45,178 bases of DNA, taken from positions 1 through 45,178 of the forward strand of contig CAMOSH010000010.1 in assembly GCA_946624575.1 (NCBI GenBank), given 5' to 3'. The notes under the pieces are model-generated. The model ran no database searches, was not told the origin of the DNA, and was given only the letters and a program-made list of their open reading frames with translations. Every line of letters begins with the position of its first letter. The first letter of the stretch is position 1. This DNA is from an uncultured Verrucomicrobiota bacterium (lineage in GTDB: Bacteria; Verrucomicrobiota; Kiritimatiellia; RFP12; UBA3636). The translations under genes were made by a program, and so were the position numbers. Shown here one piece after another: positions 9,601 through 16,873 of this stretch.

Positions 9601-9999
9601 GGTGTATCGCGAGGGAACCGTGAACGAAGTCGATTCGTGGAAGACGGCATCCTTGGCGAAGACGAAGCCGTCGTCCGTCCACGAACCCGCCGCGGCGCCG
9701 GCCGCCCACGCCGAACCGTCGAACGAGTAGCGGGTCATGTTGTATGTGCCCGGATTGGCGCAGTTCACCCACGTGGTGGCGGCGGGGTCGTGGGCCGCGT
9801 CCGGTCCCGCGTTGAGGATGCCGTCGTAGTTCACGACGAGGCCGTCCTGCACGTAGTCCCCGATGCCGTAGGCCCTGAAGGCGGGGTCATCCCAGTACTT
9901 GATGCCGGCGAGCGACGGCGCGGCGGCCATGGCGGCGGCGACGAGCGCGGCGGTCACGCGCGGCGCGGAGGAAACAGGAAGAACGAATCGCTTGTTCAT
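6682..9999 (-). CDS. Secreted triple-LamG surface protein
   Basis: A 1105-residue exported protein with no catalytic motif. After an N-terminal signal segment (VTAALVAAAMAAAPSLAG) come three copies of a module made of a LamG/concanavalin-like domain (starting YGIGDYVQDGLVVNYDG or YDIDDYVQDGLLLHYDG and ending FYDRVLSDEEV or similar) and a small beta domain with GYTxETWDGSAWGxPxAHDG. The first and third LamG domains are identical in protein and DNA; the middle one is diverged. LamG domains usually bind glycans, so a role in adhesion to the substrate or as surface coat is likely. AAGGAG lies six bases before the start at 9999. It ends in FVMIVR, without LPxTG or PEP-CTERM. The downstream gene is the pectin-lyase-fold/esterase protein. 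Confidence 0.8.
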   Translation of the reverse strand: MNKRFVLPVSSAPRVTAALVAAAMAAAPSLAGIKYWDDPAFRAYGIGDYVQDGLVVNYDGILNAGPDAAHDPAATTWVNCANPGTYNMTRYSFDGSAWAAGAAAGSWTDDGFVFAKDAVFHESTSFTVPSRYTIQTLVDATAAAQNGIGYLLCDYNANNWNKCSLCIRSSGFWRHGVDNTCCFTVHSDHRPAFQAGSFSYATAMLDETDGVVFAGTEAPWTASTDSYGRYGHSTLPSAQSAVTFADGYSIGGHYPKTDELFSGTLKSYRFYDRVLSDEEVAWNRVVDEARYFNRRAAIPVTNIVLSTTIPGSEDSHFALDAEGYTFSAPASRTVKGRRYVLSGYTLETWDGSAWGSPAAHDGETSCTLSDTTAKVRLTWRYARPEGEGRLVVYDIDDYVQDGLLLHYDGIRNAGATAAHDPEALQWRNIAPGYENRWPMDRCSYVDSGSGYASVRNDATEGAWTDNGFAFTGKGYFAKWDDGDPFSVPTNFTMQVSVTGAIADQHGNVAYLWVPGSGWDKGGIGMRKTNYDAAHGNANSVYYVNNALFAGGARPNFYPADTKPSYVTAIVDHDDTGHTYIFEGTSRPAGGGNDAPSIAGASAATDLTWFSAGGFHGKSVAAVADLECFKGTLHNLRFYNRALTDAEVAQNRTVDEFRIFGRLAETNVVVRSSFSFLEGCDKCGVYDVDGSYTFVAPESVTAANGITYAPDGYTIETWDGSAWGAPVAHDGASYAYTTAEGLVRLTWKWRATHGIRTAAAYGIGDYVQDGLVVNYDGILNAGPDAAHDPAATTWVNCANPGTYNMTRYSFDGSAWAAGAAAGSWTDDGFVFAKDAVFHESTSFTVPSRYTIQTLVDATAAAQNGIGYLLCDYNANNWNKCSLCIRSSGFWRHGVDNTCCFTVHSDHRPAFQAGSFSYATAMLDETDGVVFAGTEAPWTASTDSYGRYGHSTLPSAQSAVTFADGYSIGGHYPKTDELFSGTLKSYRFYDRVLSDAEVAHNRQVDSARFFGALATTNVIVAVEDGSRITAAETADEAYFVEGEYTFTAAGGAGLGYRLSVPNGNGEWRTLQGFTAGGSYTYDKTADGTPPLVKIEWRVQKPFVMIVR
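7049..7725 (-). repeat. 677-bp perfect direct repeat, copy A
   Basis: By eye the 677 bases match 9197-9873 without a difference, 2148 bp apart in the same orientation. It covers the third LamG domain of the surface protein. Sequence on both sides is diverged, so this is a recent duplication or gene conversion rather than slow domain divergence. Confidence 0.9.
9197..9873 (-). repeat. 677-bp perfect direct repeat, copy B
   Basis: Second copy of the 677-bp block, coding for the first LamG domain. Recombination between the two copies would remove exactly 2148 bp, which is 716 codons, and leave an in-frame single-LamG protein. The locus could therefore vary in length. Confidence 0.9.
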
Positions 10000-10042
10000 G
10001 GAAGGCTCCTTGATGGCATGTCTTTCGGGTGTCGTTCCGGAC

Positions 10043-10063
10043 TGTCCCGCGACTCACGGGACA
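10043..10063 (-). promoter_or_regulatory. Hairpin in the LamG gene leader
   Basis: TGTCCCG, a seven-base loop and CGGGACA form a stem 44 bases upstream of the LamG start codon. It has no following U-run and lies upstream of a good ribosome binding site. A leader hairpin, an operator or a REP-like palindrome would all fit. Confidence 0.4.
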
Positions 10064-10147
10064 CTCCCACGGAACCAAACGCAAACGATTATGCCACGAC
10101 CGCAACCCGAAATCTTCAAGTTTGAGAAAAAAATGCGGAACGCAACG

Positions 10148-11368
10148 CTAGTGCCGGAATTCGGCGGACTTGTTCCGCCTGCGCCATTCGCCTGCCGACA
10201 TACCGCATCGCGACCGGAAAAGCCAGTCAAGGGCGCGGTAGCAGCCGAAGCCGCAGAAATCGGCCACCGCGCCGACGGGGATGTCCGTGCGCGCGAGCAG
10301 GTCGAAGGCCTTCTCCATGCGGACGTGCAGGATTTCGTCCAGGACGCTGTGGCCGACCGCCTCGCGGAAGCGCATGTCGAAGAGGCGGCGAGTTCCGGGG
10401 AAGCGCGCGGCGAGCGCGCGGGCCGTGAGTCCGTCGCACGCCTCGTTCCGGATGATGGACATGGCCTCTTCCATGCACGGTTCGTGCCGGCCGCGCCCGC
10501 TCGTCGAGTTGCGCCGCACGACAAGGAGCGGGCCGACGGTGGCGTGGCTGTTCTTTTCAGCCGCAGAGTACGCTGAGTCCGCAAAGCCCTTGCGATCCCT
10601 TGCGTTCTTTGCGGCCCATGCTTCCGCCAGCATTTTCGCGGCGAGGAATCCGGCGTGCTCGAAGTCGATCCGGATGCTGGACAGAGGGCGTCCGTCCGGG
10701 CCTTCGTTTGCGGCCTCGTCGTCGACTCCCACGAGCGCGATGTCCCTGGGAATGTGGAGGCAGGCCGCGCGGCAGGCGCGCAGGACGGCGGTGGCCGTGT
10801 TGTCGTTGACCGCGAAGACCCCGCACGGGCGCGGCAACGCGGAAATCCACCGGGCGAGCCTGCCTACGCGCGAACCGACGGATTCCCCGCGCCGCGACGC
10901 GAAGACATGGCATCGCGGACCCTCCGCGGCGGCGATCGCGCGAAAGGCCCTCGCCCTGGCGCTCGACCACGGCGACGGAATCTCGCGCTCGACCACGGCG
11001 ACCGAAGCCGGGCGCCATCCAGCGAGTTCGCGCATCGCGGTACGGGCGATGGCCTCGTTGTCGATGGAAACGCAGCGACGCCCCCCCGGGCGCGGATCGG
11101 GCGGGGAGTCCAGATAGACGGCCGGCATCGGCCCGAAAAGCCGGTTCGGGAGGCGATCCCTGCGCCCGCGGCATTCGATGACGCAGCCGACGGGCCGGAA
11201 TCTTCGGAAAAGCCCCGGAATCCCTCCGGGGCCCTCCTCCGGTCTGGGCGCGGACACGGCGTCCCAACCGCGCGACGCGGCATAGCGCCGGACGCCCGCG
11301 AACTTCTTCTCCTGAACGAGGCTGGCATCCGGAACGCCAAGATAGAGGATGCATGGCGAATCGCTCAT
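10148..11368 (-). CDS. AraC/XylR-like transcriptional regulator
   Basis: A 406-residue cytoplasmic regulator. Residues about 5-275 resemble a LacI/ribose-binding-protein sensor domain (CILYLGVPDA at the start, FAVNDNTATAVLRACR, HIPRDIALVGVDDE, then SSIRIDFEHAGFLAAKMLAE). The last about 100 residues are an AraC-type double HTH (MRFREAVGHSVLDEILHVRM, then IPVGAVADFCGFG and a terminal MSAGEWRRRNKS). This architecture is typical of XylR-type activators that sense a sugar. AGGAGG lies seven bases before the start. An interdomain linker is encoded by a dispersed CTTTGCG-type repeat (10559-10617). The adjacent LamG/esterase operon, 150 bp downstream on the same strand, is a plausible target. Confidence 0.85.
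   Translation of the reverse strand: MSDSPCILYLGVPDASLVQEKKFAGVRRYAASRGWDAVSAPRPEEGPGGIPGLFRRFRPVGCVIECRGRRDRLPNRLFGPMPAVYLDSPPDPRPGGRRCVSIDNEAIARTAMRELAGWRPASVAVVEREIPSPWSSARARAFRAIAAAEGPRCHVFASRRGESVGSRVGRLARWISALPRPCGVFAVNDNTATAVLRACRAACLHIPRDIALVGVDDEAANEGPDGRPLSSIRIDFEHAGFLAAKMLAEAWAAKNARDRKGFADSAYSAAEKNSHATVGPLLVVRRNSTSGRGRHEPCMEEAMSIIRNEACDGLTARALAARFPGTRRLFDMRFREAVGHSVLDEILHVRMEKAFDLLARTDIPVGAVADFCGFGCYRALDWLFRSRCGMSAGEWRRRNKSAEFRH
10559..10617. repeat. CTTTGCG-family repeat inside the regulator linker
   Basis: The plus strand here carries CTTGCGATCCCTTGCGTTCT followed by TTGCGGCC, the same A-free motif family that encodes signal peptides near 25228, 26763, 35367, 41455 and 42661. 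Read on the minus strand it adds about 20 polar residues (AAKNARDRKGFADSAYSAAE) between the sensor and DNA-binding domains of the regulator. Confidence 0.7.
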
Positions 11369-11413
11369 GCGCCATCCTCCTCGTTGGCACTGATCGTCAA
11401 GACCAGACTTGCA

Positions 11414-11458
11414 TTTCTCTCGGTGAACATGGCGGCCATACTAACATTTTTCTCTCGG
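11414..11458 (-). promoter_or_regulatory. Direct repeats and -10-like box before the regulator
   Basis: On the minus strand CCGAGAGAAA occurs twice, at 11458-11449 and 11423-11414, 35 bp apart, flanking a -10-like TAGTAT. Two equal sites placed around a promoter suggest autoregulation by the XylR-like protein, which binds direct repeats in known family members. The -35 box is weak. Confidence 0.4.
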
Positions 11459-11567
11459 AAAGAAAAGGAGATTTCGACATTTTTTTTCGGATGTGGCATT
11501 CATGCTAAAGAATGCCGTGGCGAGCGGCCGGTCTCCCAGTCATGCCGCCGCAAAGGAGGAGGAAGAA

Positions 11568-11870
11568 TCATGCGTGGAGGGCGAGACGGCGGTGCCAGCG
11601 GTCAATGTCCTCGGGCGCGTAGAGCAGCAGCCCGTCCTCGTCGCCGCGAAGACGGCTCCGGCAGTCGGCGGCGATCTCCTCCGCCGTGCGCGCCTTCGTC
11701 CAGACGTCGAGCGCGACGTCGGACGAGGAGACCGGGAAGCGGTCGCCGCTCGCCACCGTCGCCTGGAAGAGCGACAGCTTGTGCTGGCGCAGGCCGAGTT
11801 CCGTTTGTGTTTCGCCGGGCCCGGCTGGCGCCGGCTTCGCCCACCCGATCAGGGTGAAGCACCGCCGATT
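11568..11870 (-). pseudogene. C-terminal fragment of a LamG-type protein
   Basis: About 100 codons are open on the minus strand below an in-frame TAG near 11871. The end resembles the last strands of a LamG/concanavalin domain: HKLSLFQATVASGDRFPVSS, then VALDVWTKARTAEEIAADCR, the family's common closing motif. There is no start codon with a ribosome binding site and no upstream part of the domain. I read it as the stump of a deleted gene. It lies just before a truncated GH5 gene, so this spot has lost material on both sides. Confidence 0.55.
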
Positions 11871-12009
11871 CTATGCCATGGCGGGCGGGAATGGAATGCC
11901 GGAACGGGCGAAAAACATATCCTTTCCGACAACCCGGCCCTTCGGACGCCCGCCGAGGAGCCGGCGGCGGCATGGCCGATTCGTCGGACGGTTTCTGGCC
12001 GGATCGTCG

Positions 12010-12038
12010 TTGCCTGCGGAAGAAATGGCGGGTAATAT
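12010..12038 (+). promoter_or_regulatory. Promoter almost abutting the GH5 start
   Basis: TTGCCT, a 17-bp spacer and TAATAT end nine bases before the ATG at 12048. The expected transcription start is within two or three bases of the start codon, so the message would be leaderless or nearly so. Confidence 0.55.
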
Positions 12039-12047
12039 GAAGCCCGT

Positions 12048-12869
12048 ATGAGAGATTCCGTCACATTTTCCGTTTTCGCCGATCTCCACTTCGCGCCCGG
12101 CGGACGCGAAAGCGGCTCCGAGACGCGGATGTTTCACGACGCGGAATGCGCCGCGCGCTTCCTCGACGTCTGGCGCCGCATCGCCGCGCGCTTCTGCGGC
12201 AACGCCGACGTCATCTATGGCTACGACCTCGTCAACGAGCCGGTGCAGCGCAGGGAGGCGCTTCCAGGCTGCGACGGTTGGACGCTCCAGCGCCGCGCCG
12301 CAGAGGCGATCCGCGAAATCGACCCGGAGACGCCGGTCATCGTCGAATCCAACCTGCTCGACCATCCGGAAACCTACGGGTCGATGTCGCCGCTCGACCT
12401 CGCGAACGTCATCTACGAAGTCCACGTTTACAACCCGGTGGACTTCACGCACCAGGGCGTCGGCGGCCCCTACGAGCCGAAATCCTACCCGGACGTCCGG
12501 CGCGGCTGGGACAAGGACTTCCTGCGCCGCGTCCTCGCGCCGGTCCGTGCCTTCGAGAAAATGCACGGCGCGAAAATCTACGTCGGGGAGTTCAGCGCCA
12601 TCGCCTGGGCGGACGGTGCGGACAAGTGGCTCGCGGACGCGATTTCCCTTTTTGATGAATACGGCTGGGACTGGACGTACCACGCCTTCCGGGAGTGGAG
12701 CGGATGGAGCGTCGAGCACGAAGGGCCTGACGCGAAGCACATGGTCCCATCCTCGGACAATCCCCGCAGACGCGCCCTGCTCGACGGCCTGAAGGGCGGC
12801 GCGGACAGTGAGTCCTCCTTCCCGACCGCCGTGGAAAAGGCGGGGCGAGCCGTCCCGGCGAGCCGGTAG
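12048..12869 (+). CDS. 5'-truncated GH5-type glycosidase
   Basis: A 273-residue protein matching the C-terminal two thirds of a glycoside hydrolase family 5 (cellulase/mannanase-like) barrel. The acid/base is Glu64 in YDLVNEPVQ and the nucleophile Glu181 in IYVGEFSAIAW; VHVYNP and ADLHFAPGGRESGSE are also family landmarks. GH5 domains normally have about 100 residues before the DLH-x-PGG motif; here there are only 12, and no signal peptide. The first 14 residues (MRDSVTFSVFADLH) look like the start of a calcineurin-like metallophosphoesterase. A recombination through the shared DLHF segment would explain this, which is an inference. The barrel lacks its first strands, so activity is doubtful. 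The C-terminal tail, after LLDGLKGG, is low-complexity. Confidence 0.7.
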   Translation: MRDSVTFSVFADLHFAPGGRESGSETRMFHDAECAARFLDVWRRIAARFCGNADVIYGYDLVNEPVQRREALPGCDGWTLQRRAAEAIREIDPETPVIVESNLLDHPETYGSMSPLDLANVIYEVHVYNPVDFTHQGVGGPYEPKSYPDVRRGWDKDFLRRVLAPVRAFEKMHGAKIYVGEFSAIAWADGADKWLADAISLFDEYGWDWTYHAFREWSGWSVEHEGPDAKHMVPSSDNPRRRALLDGLKGGADSESSFPTAVEKAGRAVPASR

Positions 12870-12888
12870 AGATTCTGGTTGTGAAGCC

Positions 12889-13003
12889 GGCCGGACTGGC
12901 GGGACTGGCGGGACTGGCGGGACAGGCGAGGGGACTGGCGGGACGGGTGGGACTGGCGGGACTGGCGCGACTGGCGGGACCTGCGCGACAGGCGGGACTG
13001 GCG
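12889..13003 (+). repeat. GGACTGGCG 9-bp tandem repeat
   Basis: About a dozen degenerate copies of GGACTGGCG, some with GGACAGGCG or GGACCTGCG, directly follow the GH5 gene. The repeat ends in a palindrome (GGGACTGGCGCCGGTCCC, about 12994-13011). In frame it would encode a Leu-Ala-Gly repeat, but no gene is evident. Slippage-prone. Confidence 0.85.
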
Positions 13004-13031
13004 CCGGTCCCGCTCGTCCCGCCCGTCCCTG

Positions 13032-13118
13032 ACTTTTCAACCTTTCAACTTTTCAACCTTTCAACTTGGCGTTAGCCCAACCTTTCAACTTGGCGTTAGC
13101 CCAACTTTTCAATTGGCA
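13032..13118 (+). repeat. TTTCAAC repeats with a 24-bp tandem duplication
   Basis: A run of CAACCTTTCAACTTTTCAAC-type units is followed by two adjacent copies of AACCTTTCAACTTGGCGTTA (24-bp period including GCCC). The same CTTTCAAC motif occurs inside the GH5-like gene near 27300-27345, so this is a dispersed family and not a purely local microsatellite. Confidence 0.8.
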
Positions 13119-13122
13119 ATGC

Positions 13123-13151
13123 TTGGCGTTTGCCGCGCATTGTGGTATGAT
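13123..13151 (+). promoter_or_regulatory. Promoter overlapping the ATPase start region
   Basis: TTGGCG (13123-13128), a 17-bp spacer and TATGAT (13146-13151) form a strong promoter. The -10 box contains an in-frame ATG at 13147, so that ATG cannot lie on this transcript. Transcription would begin near 13158, next to the ATG at 13159. Confidence 0.6.
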
Positions 13152-13158
13152 TTCCGCC

Positions 13159-14784
13159 ATGCAAGACACGGAACAGACACTGCCTAAAATCAATGACGTA
13201 AGCGACGACTTTGCGGAACTTCGCAAAAACGATGCGATTTACGTCGACAAGACGGCGTTTGTCCACAAGCTTGTCTCCGACAGGAATTCGAACATCGTGT
13301 TCGTCTCGCGTCCGCGGCGCTTCGGCAAGTCGCTCACGGTCTCGCTACTGAAAAATCTCTTCAATGGCCGGCGGGAGCTGTTCAAGGGGCTCGCCATCGA
13401 GCGGACGGACTGGAAGTGGCTCAAGCACCCCGTGATCTATTTCCGGTTCAATGAACTTACCACGGTTAGCGTCGAGGAGTTTGCGGCCGACTTCGAGTCA
13501 TACGTGAACAAGCAGCTGCGATACGCGGGGTTCGATTGCGATGACACCCAGTCATGCTGGCAGAATTTCGGCCAAGCCATCGAAACGCTCGCCGAGAAGT
13601 CGAGCCGGGATGCAAGGGAGCGTCCTGACGAGTTCGGCGAGGGCGTGGTGATTCTGATCGACGAATACGACGCGCCGGTCGGTCACGCGCTTGCGGATGT
13701 CGAAAAGGCCGAAAAGATCCGCGACAGGATGTCGTCGCTCTACGCGCAGATGAAGTCGCGCACCGGCGACATCCGCTTCCTCTTCATGACCGGCGTCTCC
13801 AAGTTCACCAAGCTTTCCGTCTTCTCCGCCCTGAGCAACATCAAGGACGTGTCGATGCTCGACCCCTACGCCACGATGTTCGGCTACACGGAGGAGGAGC
13901 TCGGTGAATACTTCGAGCCGCACATGCGCGTCCACGCCGCGAAGATGGGGCTTTCCTACGAGGACTACCGCGCGGAGATGAAGCGCTGGTACAACGGCTT
14001 TCGCTTCTCGCCGGAGAGCGAAACAACGGTTTACAACCCGATATCCGTTGCATACACGCTGAAAGACCAGAAAAGGCACTTCTCTGCCACGTGGGCGACG
14101 ACGGGACGGCCCTCGATGCTGATGAACTTTCTCAAGCGCGAGGATGTCCTCCAAGTCAACCCGGAAGCCGTTGAAGATGTAGATGCGTCCGAGTTCGATG
14201 TCGCGGAGTTGAACAACCTTTCCGCAATCGCGCTTCTGTTCCAGTCCGGCTATCTGACGATCAGGGACTACGAACCGCTTACGGAAAGCTACACGCTCGG
14301 CGTGCCGGACGAAGAAGTCCGTCGCGACCTGTGCACGCTCATGGCGGGGGTCGCCGCCCGGCAGAGCAACGCCTGGGCGGCCTCGCTTGGCAAGAAGCTC
14401 CTCAATGCGAAATGGCCGCAATTTTTCGAGGGCCTGAAATCCCTCTACGCGGCGATGGCCTACGGATCGACGGAAGGAAGCGTCCATGAGAACTCATACG
14501 GGCGATGCCTGTCGTTTCTGCTGGCCGGCTGCGGATTCCGCTTTCGGATGGAGGACGTGCAGGCAAGCGGCCGCGCCGACATCGTGGCCGACCATCCGGC
14601 CCTGACCTGCATCTTCGAGCTCAAGGTCGGCGAGCCGGTCGATGAGGCGTTCGCCCAGCTCCGCGAAAAGGGCTACGCCGATCCGTATCGCGCCTCGGGC
14701 AAGCCAATCTGGCTCATCGGCCTCTCCTTTGACCGCGAGACGCGCAAGCTCGTCGATTGCGCTGCGAAGCCGTATGAGGCGTAG
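13159..14784 (+). CDS. AAA-ATPase-like protein with PD-(D/E)XK domain
   Basis: A 541-residue cytoplasmic protein of the widespread AAA-ATPase_like/PDDEXK_9 family, common in gut anaerobes. It begins with the family's usual LPKINDVSDDFAELRKND and YVDKTAF. Walker A is VSRPRRFGKSLTVSLL, Walker B is VVILIDEYDAPVG, and the C-terminal nuclease-like fold has RADIVADHPALTCIFELKVG. The role of the family is unknown; defence or mobile-element functions have been proposed. Start choice: ATG 13147 is inside the predicted -10 box, so I prefer 13159, which gives a leaderless message. Nothing links it functionally to the neighbouring sugar genes; such genes are often mobile. Confidence 0.85.
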   Translation: MQDTEQTLPKINDVSDDFAELRKNDAIYVDKTAFVHKLVSDRNSNIVFVSRPRRFGKSLTVSLLKNLFNGRRELFKGLAIERTDWKWLKHPVIYFRFNELTTVSVEEFAADFESYVNKQLRYAGFDCDDTQSCWQNFGQAIETLAEKSSRDARERPDEFGEGVVILIDEYDAPVGHALADVEKAEKIRDRMSSLYAQMKSRTGDIRFLFMTGVSKFTKLSVFSALSNIKDVSMLDPYATMFGYTEEELGEYFEPHMRVHAAKMGLSYEDYRAEMKRWYNGFRFSPESETTVYNPISVAYTLKDQKRHFSATWATTGRPSMLMNFLKREDVLQVNPEAVEDVDASEFDVAELNNLSAIALLFQSGYLTIRDYEPLTESYTLGVPDEEVRRDLCTLMAGVAARQSNAWAASLGKKLLNAKWPQFFEGLKSLYAAMAYGSTEGSVHENSYGRCLSFLLAGCGFRFRMEDVQASGRADIVADHPALTCIFELKVGEPVDEAFAQLREKGYADPYRASGKPIWLIGLSFDRETRKLVDCAAKPYEA

Positions 14785-14877
14785 CGGCGGGATGGAATCT
14801 CTGCTCCGAATTTCGAATTAGGCCGATTCGCCTTCGTGGGGATAGTTGGTAGTATTGAAAGCGCAGGAGTGATGGCC

Positions 14878-15627
14878 ATGAAGACGCCGCTTTTGCTTGA
14901 CGTGAAGCGCCTGGCAGTCCACGACGGCCCCGGCATCCGCACGACCTTCCACGTCAAGGGATGTCCGCTCCGGTGCCTTTGGTGCCACAACCCCGAATCT
15001 CAGTCGCCAGAGCGGCAGATCGCACGTTTCCGGCACCTCTGCCGGCACTGCGCCAAGTGCGCCATGGACGAAGCGACCTGTCCCGGCCGCGCCTTCAAGG
15101 TTTACGGCAGGGAGTGGACCATTCCGGACATCGTCGCGAAGGCGCTGGAGGACAAGGCGTTTTACGACGATTCCGGCGGCGGCGTCACGATTTCCGGTGG
15201 CGAGCCGCTTTTCTTCCCCGAGTGGACGGCCGCGCTGCTGCGCGCCCTCAAGGACGCCGGGCTCCACGTCTGCCTTGACACGTCGCTCTTCGCGTCGCCG
15301 GCGGTCGTCGATTCGCTTCTGCCGCTCGTCGATATGTGGCTCCCGGACCTCAAGGCCGATTCCGACGAACTGCACCGGCGCTGCACGGGCGTCTCGAACG
15401 CTCCGATCAAGGAAAATCTCGCGCGGCTCGCCGCCGCGGGGGCGAATCTCGAAGTGCGTTGCCTCTCGGTCCCCGGCCTCACCGATGGCGCCGACCTCGC
15501 CGCGCGCCACGACTTCCTCCGCTCGCTCGGCATCCCCGACACTGCCGTCGTCGATCTCGCCTACCACGACATGGCCCGCTCCAAATACCTCGCCCTCGGA
15601 ATGCGGGACACGATGCCGTCATTGTGA
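14878..15627 (+). CDS. Glycyl-radical enzyme activating protein (radical SAM)
   Basis: A 249-residue PflA-like activase that installs the glycyl radical on a partner enzyme using S-adenosylmethionine and a [4Fe-4S] cluster. The cluster motif CxxxCxxC is Cys29, Cys33 and Cys36 in GCPLRCLWCHNPES. A second cysteine group (CRHCAKCAMDEATC, residues 54-67) suggests an extra cluster or a reduced version of the ferredoxin insert of larger activases. GGGVTISGGEPLF is the SAM-binding GGE motif, and VDMWLPDLKA is also typical. I chose ATG 14878 over 14872 because AGGAG lies eight bases upstream. The only glycyl radical enzyme visible starts at 21903, 6.3 kb away, and is the presumed partner. The gene ends 23 bases from the convergent regulator. 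Confidence 0.9.
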   Translation: MKTPLLLDVKRLAVHDGPGIRTTFHVKGCPLRCLWCHNPESQSPERQIARFRHLCRHCAKCAMDEATCPGRAFKVYGREWTIPDIVAKALEDKAFYDDSGGGVTISGGEPLFFPEWTAALLRALKDAGLHVCLDTSLFASPAVVDSLLPLVDMWLPDLKADSDELHRRCTGVSNAPIKENLARLAAAGANLEVRCLSVPGLTDGADLAARHDFLRSLGIPDTAVVDLAYHDMARSKYLALGMRDTMPSL

Positions 15628-15650
15628 TGCGTTTCGCAACGCGGCTGGCG

Positions 15651-16856
15651 TCATCCGCCGCCGCGCTCCGCGCGGCGCCACTCGCCGGGCGTCTGGCCGG
15701 TGCGGCGGCGGAAGACGAGCGAAAGGTACTGCCGCGAGGCGAAGCCGCACGTTTCGGCGATGGCGGCGAGGGGGAGCGCGGTCGTTTCGAGAAGGTGGCG
15801 CACCCGCTCCAGGCGCTTTTCCTCGACGTGTTCGCGGATCGTCCTGCCGGTCGGGAGGAAGAGCCGGGCCGCCTGCCGGACGTTCGTCCCCATGGCGGCG
15901 GCGATGTCGCGGACCCCGAGGAACGGGTCGTCGAAGTGCGACGCGATGAAGTCCAGCCCCGCCGCCATGCGCGGGTCCGTTCCCGGATCGTCGCGCCGTG
16001 TGCTGCCGCGCCGCGCCACGCCAAGCGGGCCGTACAAAACCGTGGGAATCCGCGTTTTGCCCTTCCGGGGCTGGCCGTTGCGGCGGGCCGGCCTCCCCCG
16101 GTCCATGAGCTTGGCAAGCAGTTCCGCGGCCATGCGCCCCGCGCCCTCGAAATCGACGCGGATGCTGGAAAGCGTCGGCCGCGTGGAAAGGCAGAGCGTT
16201 TCATCGTCGTCGGCGCCCAGGATGGCGACATCCCCCGGAACGTCTAACCCCGCGTCGCGGCATGCGTCAAGCGTGAACTTGGCCAGGAAGTCGTTTCCCG
16301 CGAAGGCCGCAATCGGTCGCGGCAGTAACGAGAGCCACTTCGCCAGCGCGTCGCGCTCCTTGGTCCAGCCCCATTCCGTCTGCGGTTCGTAGAGAAAAGC
16401 ATTTCTTCCCGCTGCCCGTATCTTCGCTAGGAAAAGTTCCCCGCGCTTTGCGGTCCAGCGCTGCGCCTTCGGCATTGGGACGAACACGTAGCTGCGCCGG
16501 CCAAGCGAGAGCAGTTCTTGGACGGCGAGGTCCGTTTCGGCACCGGCGTCGCACCGGACGCGGCCGTTGGCGCGCGGGTGGATGCCGTCAAGCTGCACGA
16601 CGGGAGTTTCAGGCGGCAGCAGCGCGGCGGCGTTTTCGAGATGCAGGTTTTCGCGCACGATCACGCCGTCGGCGCGGGCGAAAAGCGGCGCGAAGGGGGC
16701 CATGTCCGGCCCCGTCTGCGCCGGATCGACCGTCTCCAGCGTCCAGCCCGCCCGCGCGGCGGCGCTTTCGACGCCTCGCAGTTCCGCGCTGCTCACGCGG
16801 ATGCCCGTCGAAAGCACGGCCACGACAAGCGGCTTCTTTTCCGCAGGTTTGTCCAT
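15651..16856 (-). CDS. AraC/XylR-like transcriptional regulator
   Basis: A 401-residue regulator with a sensor half like a LacI/periplasmic binding domain (KPLVVAVLSTGIRVSSAELR at the start; IAAFAGNDFLAKFTLDACRD; LDVPGDVAILGADDD; LSSIRVDFEGAGRMAAELLA) and a C-terminal AraC double HTH (VRDIAAAMGTNVRQAARLF; LAAIAETCGFASRQYLSLVF; TGQTPGEWRRAE). It is the best model for the intact form of the regulator half present in the fusion at 2675-3844. It starts 17 bases after the ATPase at 16874 on the same strand, so both are probably on one transcript. No clear ribosome binding site was found. The convergent glycyl-radical activase or the operon at 21903 could be a target; not shown. Confidence 0.85.
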   Translation of the reverse strand: MDKPAEKKPLVVAVLSTGIRVSSAELRGVESAAARAGWTLETVDPAQTGPDMAPFAPLFARADGVIVRENLHLENAAALLPPETPVVQLDGIHPRANGRVRCDAGAETDLAVQELLSLGRRSYVFVPMPKAQRWTAKRGELFLAKIRAAGRNAFLYEPQTEWGWTKERDALAKWLSLLPRPIAAFAGNDFLAKFTLDACRDAGLDVPGDVAILGADDDETLCLSTRPTLSSIRVDFEGAGRMAAELLAKLMDRGRPARRNGQPRKGKTRIPTVLYGPLGVARRGSTRRDDPGTDPRMAAGLDFIASHFDDPFLGVRDIAAAMGTNVRQAARLFLPTGRTIREHVEEKRLERVRHLLETTALPLAAIAETCGFASRQYLSLVFRRRTGQTPGEWRRAERGGG

Positions 16857-16873
16857 TGTTTCGCGGCAGTGCC

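Noticed and set aside
7006-10125. 1039-codon plus-strand open frame opposite the LamG gene
   Set aside because: It is a mirror of the minus-strand gene caused by high G+C; the minus strand has a signal peptide, a ribosome binding site and domain motifs, the plus strand has none.
11871-13040. Pro/Val-rich minus-strand open frame over the truncated GH5 gene
   Set aside because: The Pro-Val repeat is only the reverse reading of the GGACTGGCG tandem repeat; the rest is antisense to GH5 motifs.
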